NCBI RefSeq assembly: GCF_010093595.1
Contig: NW_022985437.1
Span: 2,167,376 to 2,231,375 of the forward strand
Reading direction: 5' to 3'
Source of the DNA: Mytilinidion resinicola
Taxonomy: Eukaryota > Ascomycota > Dothideomycetes > Mytilinidiales > Mytilinidiaceae
DNA length: 64,000 bases
The notes under the pieces were generated by a model. The model did not search any database and had not been told where the DNA came from. It saw only the letters and a list, made by a program, of their open reading frames with translations. Shown here piece after piece: positions 1 through 9,241 of the stretch. Positions within the stretch are counted from its first letter, which is position 1; the number at the start of each line of letters is the position of its first letter. Both the position numbers and the translations under genes were made by a program.

Positions 1-295
1 CCTTGGGACTCCTACCCTCACGGCGAAGTGGCACCCGTACTCTGACCTTCGGGTTGTAGGCTCTGCCCCTGTGAGCTTGGGATACACAGCCTCTCCACGC
101 GAAGAGGCCGTCCAGCCTCCCAATCGGCAGTGGCACGAGTAACCACAAGGCCTTTTTGCACGCCATCGGGAAGCAAAAAGTGTTTGGACAGCATCCGAAG
201 CCGAGAATACTCGGCTCACCGCCACAACAGAAACCTGGTCACCGTTTACCACCACCTTGTTTAACACCGCTCTGCCACTACAGCAGATCAGCGTC

Positions 296-525
296 TTCCT
301 TCGTCAAGCTCTTTCGTCAAGCTCTTTCGTCAAGCTCTTTCGTCAAGCTCTTAGTTAACCTCTTCCTCATTGACATCTACCTTTATTAACCTCTACCTTT
401 GTCGACCTCTACTATCGTCGACCTTCGTCGACCTTCGTCAACCTCTACCTCTGTCAACCTCTACCTCCGTCAACCTCTACCTCCGTCAACCTCTACCCTA
501 CCTTCGTCGACCTCTACGCACCAAC
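296..525 (+). repeat. Short tandem repeats upstream of the recombinase gene
   Basis: Two simple arrays sit just before the DUF3435 start codon. At about 299-352 a 13-bp unit (TCGTCAAGCTCTT) occurs about four times in a row. At about 365-500 a second family of degenerate 15-17 bp units built on CGTCAACCTCTACCTC follows, alternating with CGTCGACCTT. They occupy the presumed promoter and 5' leader. Bases 1-295 show no gene I can support. Confidence 0.75.
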
Positions 526-2899
526 ATGCGCCATCGTCTATTGGTTGACGATTCGTCCGAGGCGAGCGAGTATGCGGAGTCTAACGTAGACGACGGTGTG
601 GTGTCGGATACTGATCTGACCGACGTTGACACTTGTACCGACGAGGACGACGAGGATAGCAAGCAATGCAAAGGTATAGAGGATGGAGCATGGCTATCTT
701 CTGACGAGGACCATCCGCCTGAGTACTACCTCCAACAGCTGGAAATATTCGACGATCAAGAGTACACAAAAGAGGATTACAAGGACGGCACTACTCGCCT
801 GCTAGATCGCATGGAAGATCAGTGGAATCAGTAGGTCACCAATCTCCATACTCTAGTGTTAACCTGCGCTGGACTCAAGGATGCAACGCTGACAGCATAG
901 ATGCTGGATATACCTTGGAAAAGACAACCTCCGTTCCTATACGACTGTGTCCGTCTGCACACTATACACTTTCTTTGACTGGCTACTTAGTCAGCGCCGA
1001 GGGAAGGGAGGGAGGAAACGTCAGGGTACTAAGTATGCCAGCTCCCTTGGGACATACTGGAAGGTATATCGCCTAGTATATGAAAGAGCAACCAGTGGCA
1101 AGATAGATGGCAAAATGAACCGGAGCATGCACAAGGTGCTGAGAAAATTGGCTAAGAAGCACAACCTAAAGAAGGTAGGGCGAGATAAGGCCTGCATGTA
1201 TGTGGAGGATCAGACCAAAGTGCTGCAAACAAACCTTACAACAACTGAAAAGAGATATCCTCACGGACGGTGTAGGATACAAGCCCAGATCTACTTACAG
1301 CTTGGTGGGTTTACGGCAAATCGGCCACAAGCTATCCTTGGGCTCCGCTATCGACACATACAGGTTACCCTGCTCCGGGATCCAGAGGGGGGGCCTCATC
1401 GGGTGTTGCTAGAGTTCACCTTCGAATTTACGAAGGAGTTCCTTGGGATAAAAGATATGTAAGTCTACAAGTCTTCCAGCTAATATCTATACATTTTTAA
1501 GAGAATGCTAATTTTGGCAAGGAACACCTTCCCTCTCCCTGAAATCATCTATGACGAATCCCTTATCTTCAGTCCACACGTCTCCCTCCTTGGGGTGCTT
1601 TTCCGCGATCAGGCGTTCGCAGCATACAATCTAATATCCGAAGAGGAATTAAGCAGGCTCTATATTCCACCAGGGCGCAATGAGCTACCATTACGCCTTA
1701 ATAGCAAATTAGACGATATCCCGGTACTTCGGCAACCCGTGAGGACCCCGAACGGCTGGGCTATTTCTCCCAATCAGCCTCTTCAGTACTCCACGTTGCT
1801 GCCCTGGATTAGAGTACTAGGAGAGATTACGGGGTTTGCCCAAATCACCCGTCCCTATTCGTTGAGATATAATGGAGGGAAGGCCTTCAATGAGAATGGT
1901 AAGCTTAGCCTAAGCCGTCATTAGGAAGATGTAGAATTGATGCAATGTATAGGCAATGTCAGCGAGGCTATGCAAAACCTTATGATGACGCACCGCGATA
2001 TCCGGACGTTCTTGAAACACTATCTCTCGCGAAAAATCACCGTAGATACACAAGCTGTTGTGCGAGGCATCCAGCCCCAAGACGCAATAATGCGAGCAGC
2101 TTGTACTATGAGTCGCTCAATCGATACCCGACGGCCACGACGGCTCACTCCGGAACAATCTGCATCAGTAAACGATCATCCTGCCGTTCAATACCTGCTC
2201 CAAGAACGAGAGAGACTTAAACGTACCCTCCGAAATGCCACAAAACATCCAAAGTATAAAGAGCTCAGTCGCAAAATCAATCGGGAAAGGCAGCGCCTGC
2301 GAGATGCCCTTCTTCAGGATGTCAAGGAACGTTGGGAGTACGAGCAACCCGTGCGTGATGTTGAGCAGCAGCTTGCCGGCATCGACGTTAAAACCGATAT
2401 CGTCACAGTACAGCCTCAGTATGCTATGCTCCCGGCACAGAAAAAGCTGGTCGACGCTATTATGGCCCCGCCGGGAGTCACTCTGGAAGCAGAGATACGC
2501 CGGCGTAATAGAGCCATCCAAGCCGTCACGGAATATTGTGGGGTCGAGGAGGGCGGAATAAACCCTCTTCGAGCAAAGCGACGGAGCGGAAACGTTGCTC
2601 CGCCGGCCAAGAGCCAGTTAGAGCATGACGAAGAAGCACTAGAAACAGCAAAGGTGTCGGTGTACAAAGAGAAGAGGCCGAAGAGATGTTGGAAATGCAT
2701 TGGCAATCCCAATCTGCCAATCGAAGATCGGATATACGAATTCAGCCGTGAAGGCGATCTCAGCAGACATTTCAAACGGAAGCACTTGAAATATATTATG
2801 GAAGGGGAGTCTCTTAGTTGCGAGCTTTGTCAGGTGCCCCTGGAAAACAAGATGCACTTGCAACGACATGGCCTAGAGGTCCACGGTACAGTTACCTAA
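526..2899 (+). CDS. DUF3435 (FluG-domain) tyrosine recombinase, Starship-captain family
   Basis: Four exons, 526-830, 901-1458, 1522-1898 and 1953-2899, joined by 54-70 bp introns that keep frame and rebuild conserved text across every junction; product 728 aa. ATG 526 was chosen because the upstream reading is low-complexity repeat. DUF3435 proteins are tyrosine-recombinase relatives; some are the captains that move giant Starship elements in Pezizomycotina. Visible catalytic landmarks are the Arg of ANRPQ near residue 240, the Arg of SLRYNGG near 404 and the presumed nucleophile Tyr of LKHYL near 436. The C-terminus carries CWKC near 658 and a C2H2 finger (CELC...HGLEVH) near 700-722, probably for DNA contact. 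No stop, gap or frameshift was seen, unlike many decayed copies. Transcription runs into the window, as a captain's does into its cargo. Membership of the family is secure; activity and captain status are inferred. Confidence 0.88.
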
Positions 2900-3129
2900 G
2901 TATGGACTTCTCACTCTTTCTCCAGTAAGCTATAAGAACGCGATACTTTGTGTAGATTACGGCATTCTAAATTTAGCAACATTTTATATAAAAATCTCCC
3001 ATGTATATAGAACTGGATTTGCGCTAGAGCAAAAACGGTAGCAGTTCTAATACAGGACAGGAGTACTTCCGCTTTTAGACTAGTGTAACTTCCCCTAAGT
3101 AGATATGGCACCCAATCTAGCTCACTTGG

Positions 3130-3330
3130 ACGCTGGCGTTGTTAATCCGCTGGCGATTCTGATGCGCCAGCGTTATGGAGCCCATGTTGGCTCCCGGCGC
3201 TCATATTCCGCTGGCGATTCCAATGCGCCAGCGTTATAGGAAAGACCAGGACGCCGCATGCCTTAGCTGGAGAGGCTTGCATGAATGTCTGGGAGTGCCC
3301 GAGCCTTACGTTGGCGAAGATCTGTACTGG
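3130..3330. repeat. Dispersed repeat with CGCTGGCG/CGCCAGCG hairpins
   Basis: Two copies of a small hairpin, CGCTGGCG - 9 bp - CGCCAGCG, occur around 3150-3170 and 3211-3235. They are followed by a segment (about 3250-3320) that recurs at about 25,772-25,850 with a few substitutions and a 6-bp insertion. Related hairpin text occurs near 22,740-22,790 and 31,262-31,300. Probably remains of a dispersed mobile repeat. The 230 bp between the recombinase stop and this repeat shows nothing else. Confidence 0.6.
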
Positions 3331-3398
3331 TGTAAAGAGCTCCAATTCGACTTCGTCATTCCAAGAGCCAAACCCCTATCAACACAAAGTTCAGAAGA

Positions 3399-3560
3399 TG
3401 AACCAGATCCATAGCAGAGTTCTAAAGAATTACAAAGCAGATCGCGAGAAGCGTTCTCGTATGAGGCTGTCGGAGAGGTTCGGGAAGCTTGAGAAGGTCG
3501 TCGTGAGAATTGAACAGCTCGCGGGCGTGAACATGCCCAAGGCGACCACCCGGCTGAATG
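3399..3560 (+). pseudogene. bHLH-like basic helix fragment
   Basis: A short open stretch beginning at the ATG near 3399 reads as a Lys/Arg-rich helix (KNYKADREKRSRMRLSERF) followed by KLEKVV, resembling the basic region and first helix of a fungal basic helix-loop-helix factor. No convincing second helix follows; the frame runs into unrelated text and stops at 3739. No upstream exon was found because dispersed repeat lies immediately 5'. Best read as a truncated relic; the family call is tentative. From 3560 to 4030 I see no gene. Confidence 0.3.
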
Positions 3561-4034
3561 TCAGCCTTCACCTTCGCTTTCACTTCCCACCTTCACTCAT
3601 CCCATTCAAACTATGGTTCGCGCCACTCCTCACACTTGCGTCACCTCTTTTTCCGTACGTCGCATCAAACCGCCAATGCCCTCTCAGCAGGCCAATGACA
3701 CCTCCCTATCCTCTGCCCTCCTCTCCCAACTCCCGATGAGCATCACCCTCGACCCGCCCAAACGCCCAACCTAGACGTCCGAATAGATGCGGATACATTG
3801 CCTGAAGATAGACTTATAGGTATTATACCAAACCTATCCCCTTCTATCTTCGTATTGAGTGGGAGCTCACATGATTTGGATAGCAGGGTGGTTCTAACTG
3901 ATATACCTCTGCTTGTGAGTGATTCTTATCTCCACGTGAGGATAAGATCACGTGTCTCTCCCATTTCACCACACGCGTGGCGTCGTCCCAAAGGAGACCA
4001 AGGTCTGCACTTGTGGCGACGTCACCCCTTGACA

Positions 4035-4245
4035 ACGAGACCACAACGCGTAACGAATCGCCCTAAATCCTGCGAAAATCGAACCGCGCCAAAACTAGTC
4101 CTAAAACTCGTAGAAGCAGGTCTAATGTGACGCGGCAGAGCAATAGCCGTATGATATAACATGATGTGGGTGGGTATCGCCAAGTGAGATAGAGTAAATA
4201 TATTGATGTTGTTGTAGCGATGGATCATTTCCCTTGCAGCATAAG
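4035..4245. repeat. Diverged duplicate of the 3' flank of the Myb gene at 53.7 kb
   Basis: About 210 bp here match 53,480-53,690, the sequence just past and including the end of the Myb/SANT gene. Shared blocks include the text around TCGTAGAAGCAGGTC, GAGCAATAGCCGTAT and TAGCGATGGATCATTTC. Many differences look like C/T or G/A transitions. The coding part of the gene is not present here, so this is a fragmentary duplication. Confidence 0.7.
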
Positions 4246-4249
4246 TATA

Positions 4250-5500
4250 GCGAAATTCTCACGAAAAGTGTCACAAGTAGTATCTTTCATCAATCCAGAA
4301 GCGTTCAATTTGCTATCGCCTACAGCAGTCTTGCGCCCTAAAGCCCCTCCCATGCGACATATGTAGCCGGGAAGTGGAAGATATCCGCTAGTTGCCTGGA
4401 CTTCGACGATATTGGTTTGTATTAAGAGGAAGGAGTACAACGCTTTAGGGCGTAATGGCACATTCCCACAGACGTAAAATAAGAGCTGAATAAACTAGTT
4501 TCAATTGCGAAAGCCCCCAAACAATGCGAGCAACCGAGCCATAACTAAGAGAAACCAAGCAGTATCGAAGAGAAGTACCCGAACCGCGGATGTCCCCAGA
4601 AACGCCTTCCTCGCGGTGGTTATGATTACGTCGGCAAGCTTCGATTTTGTAAACTCGCTCGACTCCATAGTCGAGAACATGAACTCGGGTATGCACCTGC
4701 ACGACGACGTGTCCGACAGCATGGTCGAGGTCACCTGCACGGGCTCCGACGAAATAGACGAGATCCTTACTATCGTGAGGTCGATCGTGATGACGATAGA
4801 GAGCTTGGACAGGCGCATATGGACACGACCATCGTCGACCTCTCGATCATCTCCTCGGGGGATGGGTGCGCCGCATATGTAGCTTAGCTTCGTGTACGGG
4901 CCGTTGTCCATCGTGTCGATCACGGGAACAATGGTCGTCTCCCCATCTAGGACCGTGAAGGTGTAGCAGGAGTCCGTCTCGGGTACCATCGTGTGCCGCC
5001 AACCTCGAGCTGGCCCCGTGCTTTGTAGAGTCGATCCCCTCCTGGTACATAACCAATGTCATCTTGAAAAGCGCACACCAACAGGTACCAGGACCGGCGT
5101 TGGGAGGGGCAACGAGAAACGGCAGCTTGAGCTTGTCCGCATGTTCACTTACGGGCTCCCGATCCCGTGCTTGCCCATGGTAGTAGTGCTCACGGTCCCG
5201 CTGGCCGACCTATTCACCCACGTCTTCCAGTACGAGGGGTCGACCGCCGTCATGCCCATACCCCAGCTCTTCGGCTTCAGGATTGCGGTCTCGTAAGGGG
5301 CCCACCAGGGTGGGTGATCATGTCCTCAAGCGGCATCGTGGTGTACAACATGGAGTCGATCTCGGCCGCAGCACTGGCAAGACGGATCTCCCTGACCAAC
5401 TTCTCGTAGAAGGAGCCATCCCTATTCAAGTACTCGCCCCAGAACCTGACAAGGGCTGCCTCCGCCCGCAGGATGTGAACTCCTCTTTAAAAGGAAGTTA
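4250..5500 (-). pseudogene. GC-rich decayed coding tract, family unrecognised
   Basis: This tract is richer in G+C than its surroundings. On the minus strand it has coding-like pieces in more than one frame: one from about 5500 to 5330 (text such as WGEYLNRDGSFYEKL and EIDSMLYTTMPLEDM), another from about 5310 to 5130, and a longer one 4989-4501 opening with VPETDSCYTFTVLDG. Frames shift between blocks and stops intervene, and no plausible intron set joins them. I read it as a broken gene, oriented minus, of unknown family. The duplicate 3' flank of the Myb gene abuts its lower end. Confidence 0.35.
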
Positions 5501-5583
5501 TGACCCGCTTATGCTGCGTCCTTAAAACTCAAACTCATATTTTCAAGTTGCTCTTTCTCCATCCCCAGACCAGAGTTTTCACG

Positions 5584-5787
5584 ATGCCTGAGCCAGCCAG
5601 AAAGCAAGACTTGTATAAATTCGAACAGTCAAATGTTAAGCCCGAAAAGGGAAAAAATTGTATACAAACTTCGTGTAAATATATTGGCAAAGCGTACCCT
5701 AATAAGCCGGGAGCTCCGGCAGACAAAATAACTCGCGGCTTTCACGTTCCTCTGCAAGGAACTCAACCTGACCAGAAAAAGGAATAG
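5584..5787 (+). CDS. Small basic hypothetical protein
   Basis: An ATG at 5584 in reasonable context opens a 67-residue frame rich in Lys and Pro, with two Cys (NCIQTSCKYIG). No signal peptide or known domain is evident. It could be the first exon of a longer or broken gene, or a chance frame. From 5790 to 6023 nothing else is seen. Confidence 0.25.
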   Translation: MPEPARKQDLYKFEQSNVKPEKGKNCIQTSCKYIGKAYPNKPGAPADKITRGFHVPLQGTQPDQKKE

Positions 5788-6023
5788 AGGTACCGCAAAG
5801 ACCGGACAATCCTTTTGTGCAAGACTAACATTCTGTAGGTCCAGCTCTAAAACCCCCAAAGCACTGAAGCTCAGAGATAGAACGATGGTCTAAATGGCAG
5901 TAAAGGCCTCTGCAAGGAAATCCGGGCTTTTGTCCCTGAGCAAGACGAGCGTGAGATGATATTTGGAAGGGGCTGCGAGATCCACCAAATCCCTGAGAAA
6001 CACCGAGTCACTTCATATTCGTC

Positions 6024-6816
6024 CTAACAACCTCCAACCATGCCCACTTGCTTCCTTGTTTTGTTTACAGCTTTGACAAGCCATCCCTGTTATTGGTTAG
6101 TTGTTGATTGCAGCTATTCCACCGTTTACATACCATCCCTTTCAGCTTTTGGTAGACTTGATTCCTAGCAACCGAAGAATCTGTAAGATCAGTGTCTATA
6201 TACGCATGAACAACACGAGCTTTTTCCCCAGGAGTGAAGGATTTTATGAGGTCTTCCATCCGGCCGTTGAATCTTGTTATTTTAGCTTCGTGAATAAAGA
6301 TCGCCATAGCTAGATTTAGTTTCTGATTGAGCTCTTCCCTAAACATTTCTAGCTCGGACAGCCAATCTGCAGGCTTATTCCCAAGAAACTAGACAAAAAA
6401 TATTAGTCGAGGAAAACTTTCTGGACTGACGGAGATCCACTTACGTTTGCTGGGATTTCGAAATCAGCAGGAGCAGGTGAAGCTGGCCAATTTGGATGTT
6501 CCCTTGCATAGTCGGAAGTTTTCCAAAGATGTTCAATGTCTTTCAGCTGCGAGGGAAGGGTGACTTGTCTGGTTGTTTGGGAGGCAGCACATATCGCGGC
6601 TTCTGCGCTGGAGGCTTGGTCAACCCGGACGTTGAAGTAATCATTACGAGGGCTGAGCGAAGTAATAGAAGAGGAGTCATCGTCAGAAGGAAGGCATCGT
6701 CCAGAATTGAATACAGTCTTGACAATGATATTCCATACGTCGTTGATCAAGCGGGAGGCTGGGTGCTGGAGATTCTGTTGGTTGTCGGGAGGTGAAGGAG
6801 TATAATAGCGATCCAT
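6024..6816 (-). CDS. Hypothetical protein, three exons
   Basis: Exons 6816-6445, 6388-6134 and 6086-6024 on the minus strand give 229 aa. Both introns have strong signals (GTAAGT...TCTAG, 56 bp; GTATGT with a CTAAC branch and AACAG, 47 bp), and both fall at codon boundaries. Reading straight through either intron hits stops or loses sense, so the spliced model is preferred. The protein has a Pro/Ser-rich N-terminus (MDRYYTPSPP), then a mainly helical charged segment (ADWLSELEMFREELNQK) and a short basic end. There is no signal peptide, membrane span or recognised domain. The family is not recognised. The next gene upstream is the zinc-finger factor on the same strand, about 1 kb away. Confidence 0.62.
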
Positions 6817-7828
6817 TGGGCTTCAGCAGCTGCAGGAGGATTAACAGTGTGACAAAGGTGCAGGAAACAAATCAGGCAGAAAAATATGCAGAAGGCAGCC
6901 GGTGAGGAGTGAAGGACAGCGGCAAGGCAACGAGTTGAAGGACTGTCAGCTGAGTCGGGCGTAACTGCTTGATATAACATCCTCTCCCTTGTGCTGATAT
7001 AGAATTGCAGGAAGCGTATCGGGACCCCAAGTCAGTTTCCAGTACGACAGAAAAATAATGAGCAGGGTTCTTCGGCCGCGAAAAGCAATTATCGCATTTC
7101 CATGAGACAGACCACTGTCTCTCCGCACTATTGCCTGCGGTATTACGTCGGTCAGACAAGCGGTGGTTATTTGGAAGGGTACAGGAACGTTACGTGTTAG
7201 GAAGTCAAACGATGCCTCCTTACAAATGAAGCATTCTTCTGCGGGTGATTAGGCTTAAGCGGGATGAATAAACGGCTGCGGGTCGGATTGCTGTTTGTAG
7301 ACTGCTATCGAGTTACTGTGTGAGCCGCCGACTGAGATAACTCCAGGGGCTTGCCGACACTACACGATCAACTTGTTCACGACTGGAATCGACACCTTAT
7401 TTATCCAACAGCTACTCAAGCCCGCCAGAGACTCAGGTTAAATTGATGTGAACTCTGATTGTATTCTCGTGGCCGTACGGGCCGAATATATACTATAGGA
7501 AATGGCCCACCACCTAGGTCTATCAGCTCAGCTGAATAGAGGCCAACTGAAAGGAATGGACCCAGCTGAGAGGACCCTGGTGTAGCTGAACAGGGGACCT
7601 CGCCACGCTGAGAAGGGGGGAGTGCCTGTACGTAGGTGACCGTGAACCGTATGAGTTGTTGATCCTAGGTTGTAGCTGTTACAACCTGAGTCAGAGCATA
7701 GGAAAATAAAAGTTAGACAGGGCCTCCAAGGTCCACCCCTAATTCCAGATCAGCTGTAACTGCGAACTGTTTTCGAACTCAGCAGCCCGAGAGATATCCC
7801 ATTACGCCAGAACCGAACCCGCATTCGC
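6817..7828. other. Intergenic region, no gene seen
   Basis: No supportable coding sequence. About 6,880-6,985 resembles segments at about 9,590-9,690 and 10,960-11,080 (shared GGGCGTAAC followed by an AT-rich core). A stretch near 7,515-7,615 repeats CAGCTGA-type words. The 1-kb length suits a shared upstream/downstream region between two minus-strand genes. Confidence 0.5.
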
Positions 7829-9241
7829 TCAGACCTGCGCACTAGGTGGCGCGTGAAATAAATCTTGGTATCCGCAGTTTTTACACATCCTCAGTATCTT
7901 TAGTATGGAATCCTCCTCATAGAATGTTGTCGCACAATAACGAATGCTGTCTATTTCGAAGTTGGCACAGGGCTGGAACCGGTACAAAGCGGCGGAAGGA
8001 CCGGAAGGACACCATGGTTGCGCTATGGAATTGGAACCTTGTTGTAGGTCGGCTCCAGAAAGTTCTGGTAGTCTGGACAGGTATGGCAGCTTATCCGGCT
8101 CTGGCTTAACAGTGGTATCCTCGCTGTTCCTCAAAGTTCCATTCAGCCAGCGGTCCCGCGTAATTTTCTCTTTCAGCCTCGCGTTCTCTTCCCGCAGCCT
8201 CGCGATCTCTTCCAGCCCCGCGATCTCTTGTAGTCCCGCTTTCTCTTGCACCCTCCCGTTCTCTTGCAGCAGCCTCGTGATCTCTTGCAGCAGCCTCGCG
8301 ATCTCTTCCCGCAGCCCCACGTTCTCTTGCAAAAGGGTCCCCGCGGAAGAGAATTGGACATCCGTGTATAGCCCGCCGAGTTTCGTCTTGCAGTCGGCGT
8401 AACTGGCGTTGTAGACCGTGCTTTGCTGGATTGGGGAGGGCGCTTCAGTCTTAACTGCTGGAGTGGGTTCCATTATGGAGAAACTGCGGACGTCTCTTAT
8501 AGTTTGTAGCTCATCCGAGCATACTACGGGGGCCATTGCCGCATCTGGAGGCTCCGATGACTCCCATATCGTGGCTGTTCCAGAACCTGGGAGGGTGGTT
8601 GTTGTCTCTGGCGAGAGCTGGGAGTGATTGTCCCGGCCTGGGTCAGTGTTCTGGGACCGGAGGTTGCCACTCCACGGCGGCAAGGCCAGGTTGGGCGGGA
8701 CGTGGCTGGCAGTGGTAGCATTTGGGTTCGGGGAGGCGCCAATGGCAAAAGGGCTGGTGGAGGGGGCATTATTGGGCATGCTAAACGAGCTCTTCGGAGG
8801 TGGAATGGAGCGGCTAGGGAGCAACCTGGTTGTGGCATTGGTTGTGGCATCTGATAGCGCGCGATCGCGACCGGGGTACTGGCAGCTGTGGCTGCCGCGC
8901 GCGCATCTGCTGCAAGGGATCATGCGATCGCACCTGACCTTCCGCTGCGAGCACTGCACACAGGGGCGGCTGTCCCTGCACGGCTTCGAGGCCCTGCGCG
9001 ACGAGCCCCTATGCGACGAGCCCCGCTCATGGATCTGCAGATGGCGGTCCAACACGTCCTTGCGCTTGAAGCCGGTCTGGCAGATGCGACACACGTGCTC
9101 GTTCCTGCTCGAGTGGTTCTTGCAATGGCGGTTCAGCTTCCCGATGGCACTGTAGCCGCGACTGCACTCGGGGCAGTAGACACGCGGCGAGCCGGCCGGC
9201 CCACTGTCGGTGCCCACGGCGGACGACGAATGGCGGTCCAT
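7829..9241 (-). CDS. Transcription factor with two C2H2 fingers and a Zn2Cys6 cluster
   Basis: Single-exon frame of 470 aa from ATG 9241 (the frame is open further upstream but has no earlier ATG). Residues about 23-72 form two C2H2 fingers (CPEC...RHCKNH and CRIC...RHLQIH). Residues about 96-122 form a Zn2Cys6 binuclear cluster (CVQCSQRKVRC...CSRC...C). A Ser/Pro/Thr-rich linker follows, then near residues 295-365 a leucine/glutamate heptad run (LQENVGLREEIARLLQE and variants) that should form a coiled coil for dimerisation. In the DNA this coil is a set of near-repeats around the word CTCTTGCAG. The C-terminus holds several Cys (RMCKNCGY). Fungal regulators combining C2H2 and Zn2Cys6 domains are known; the usual fungal-specific middle homology region is not evident. 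Nuclear DNA-binding role is confident; targets are unknown. Confidence 0.85.
   Translation of the reverse strand: MDRHSSSAVGTDSGPAGSPRVYCPECSRGYSAIGKLNRHCKNHSSRNEHVCRICQTGFKRKDVLDRHLQIHERGSSHRGSSRRASKPCRDSRPCVQCSQRKVRCDRMIPCSRCARGSHSCQYPGRDRALSDATTNATTRLLPSRSIPPPKSSFSMPNNAPSTSPFAIGASPNPNATTASHVPPNLALPPWSGNLRSQNTDPGRDNHSQLSPETTTTLPGSGTATIWESSEPPDAAMAPVVCSDELQTIRDVRSFSIMEPTPAVKTEAPSPIQQSTVYNASYADCKTKLGGLYTDVQFSSAGTLLQENVGLREEIARLLQEITRLLQENGRVQEKAGLQEIAGLEEIARLREENARLKEKITRDRWLNGTLRNSEDTTVKPEPDKLPYLSRLPELSGADLQQGSNSIAQPWCPSGPSAALYRFQPCANFEIDSIRYCATTFYEEDSILKILRMCKNCGYQDLFHAPPSAQV

Noticed and set aside
1..295. Starship left end (terminal repeat or target-site duplication)
   Set aside because: Ends cannot be recognised without an empty site or second boundary; nothing distinctive was seen.
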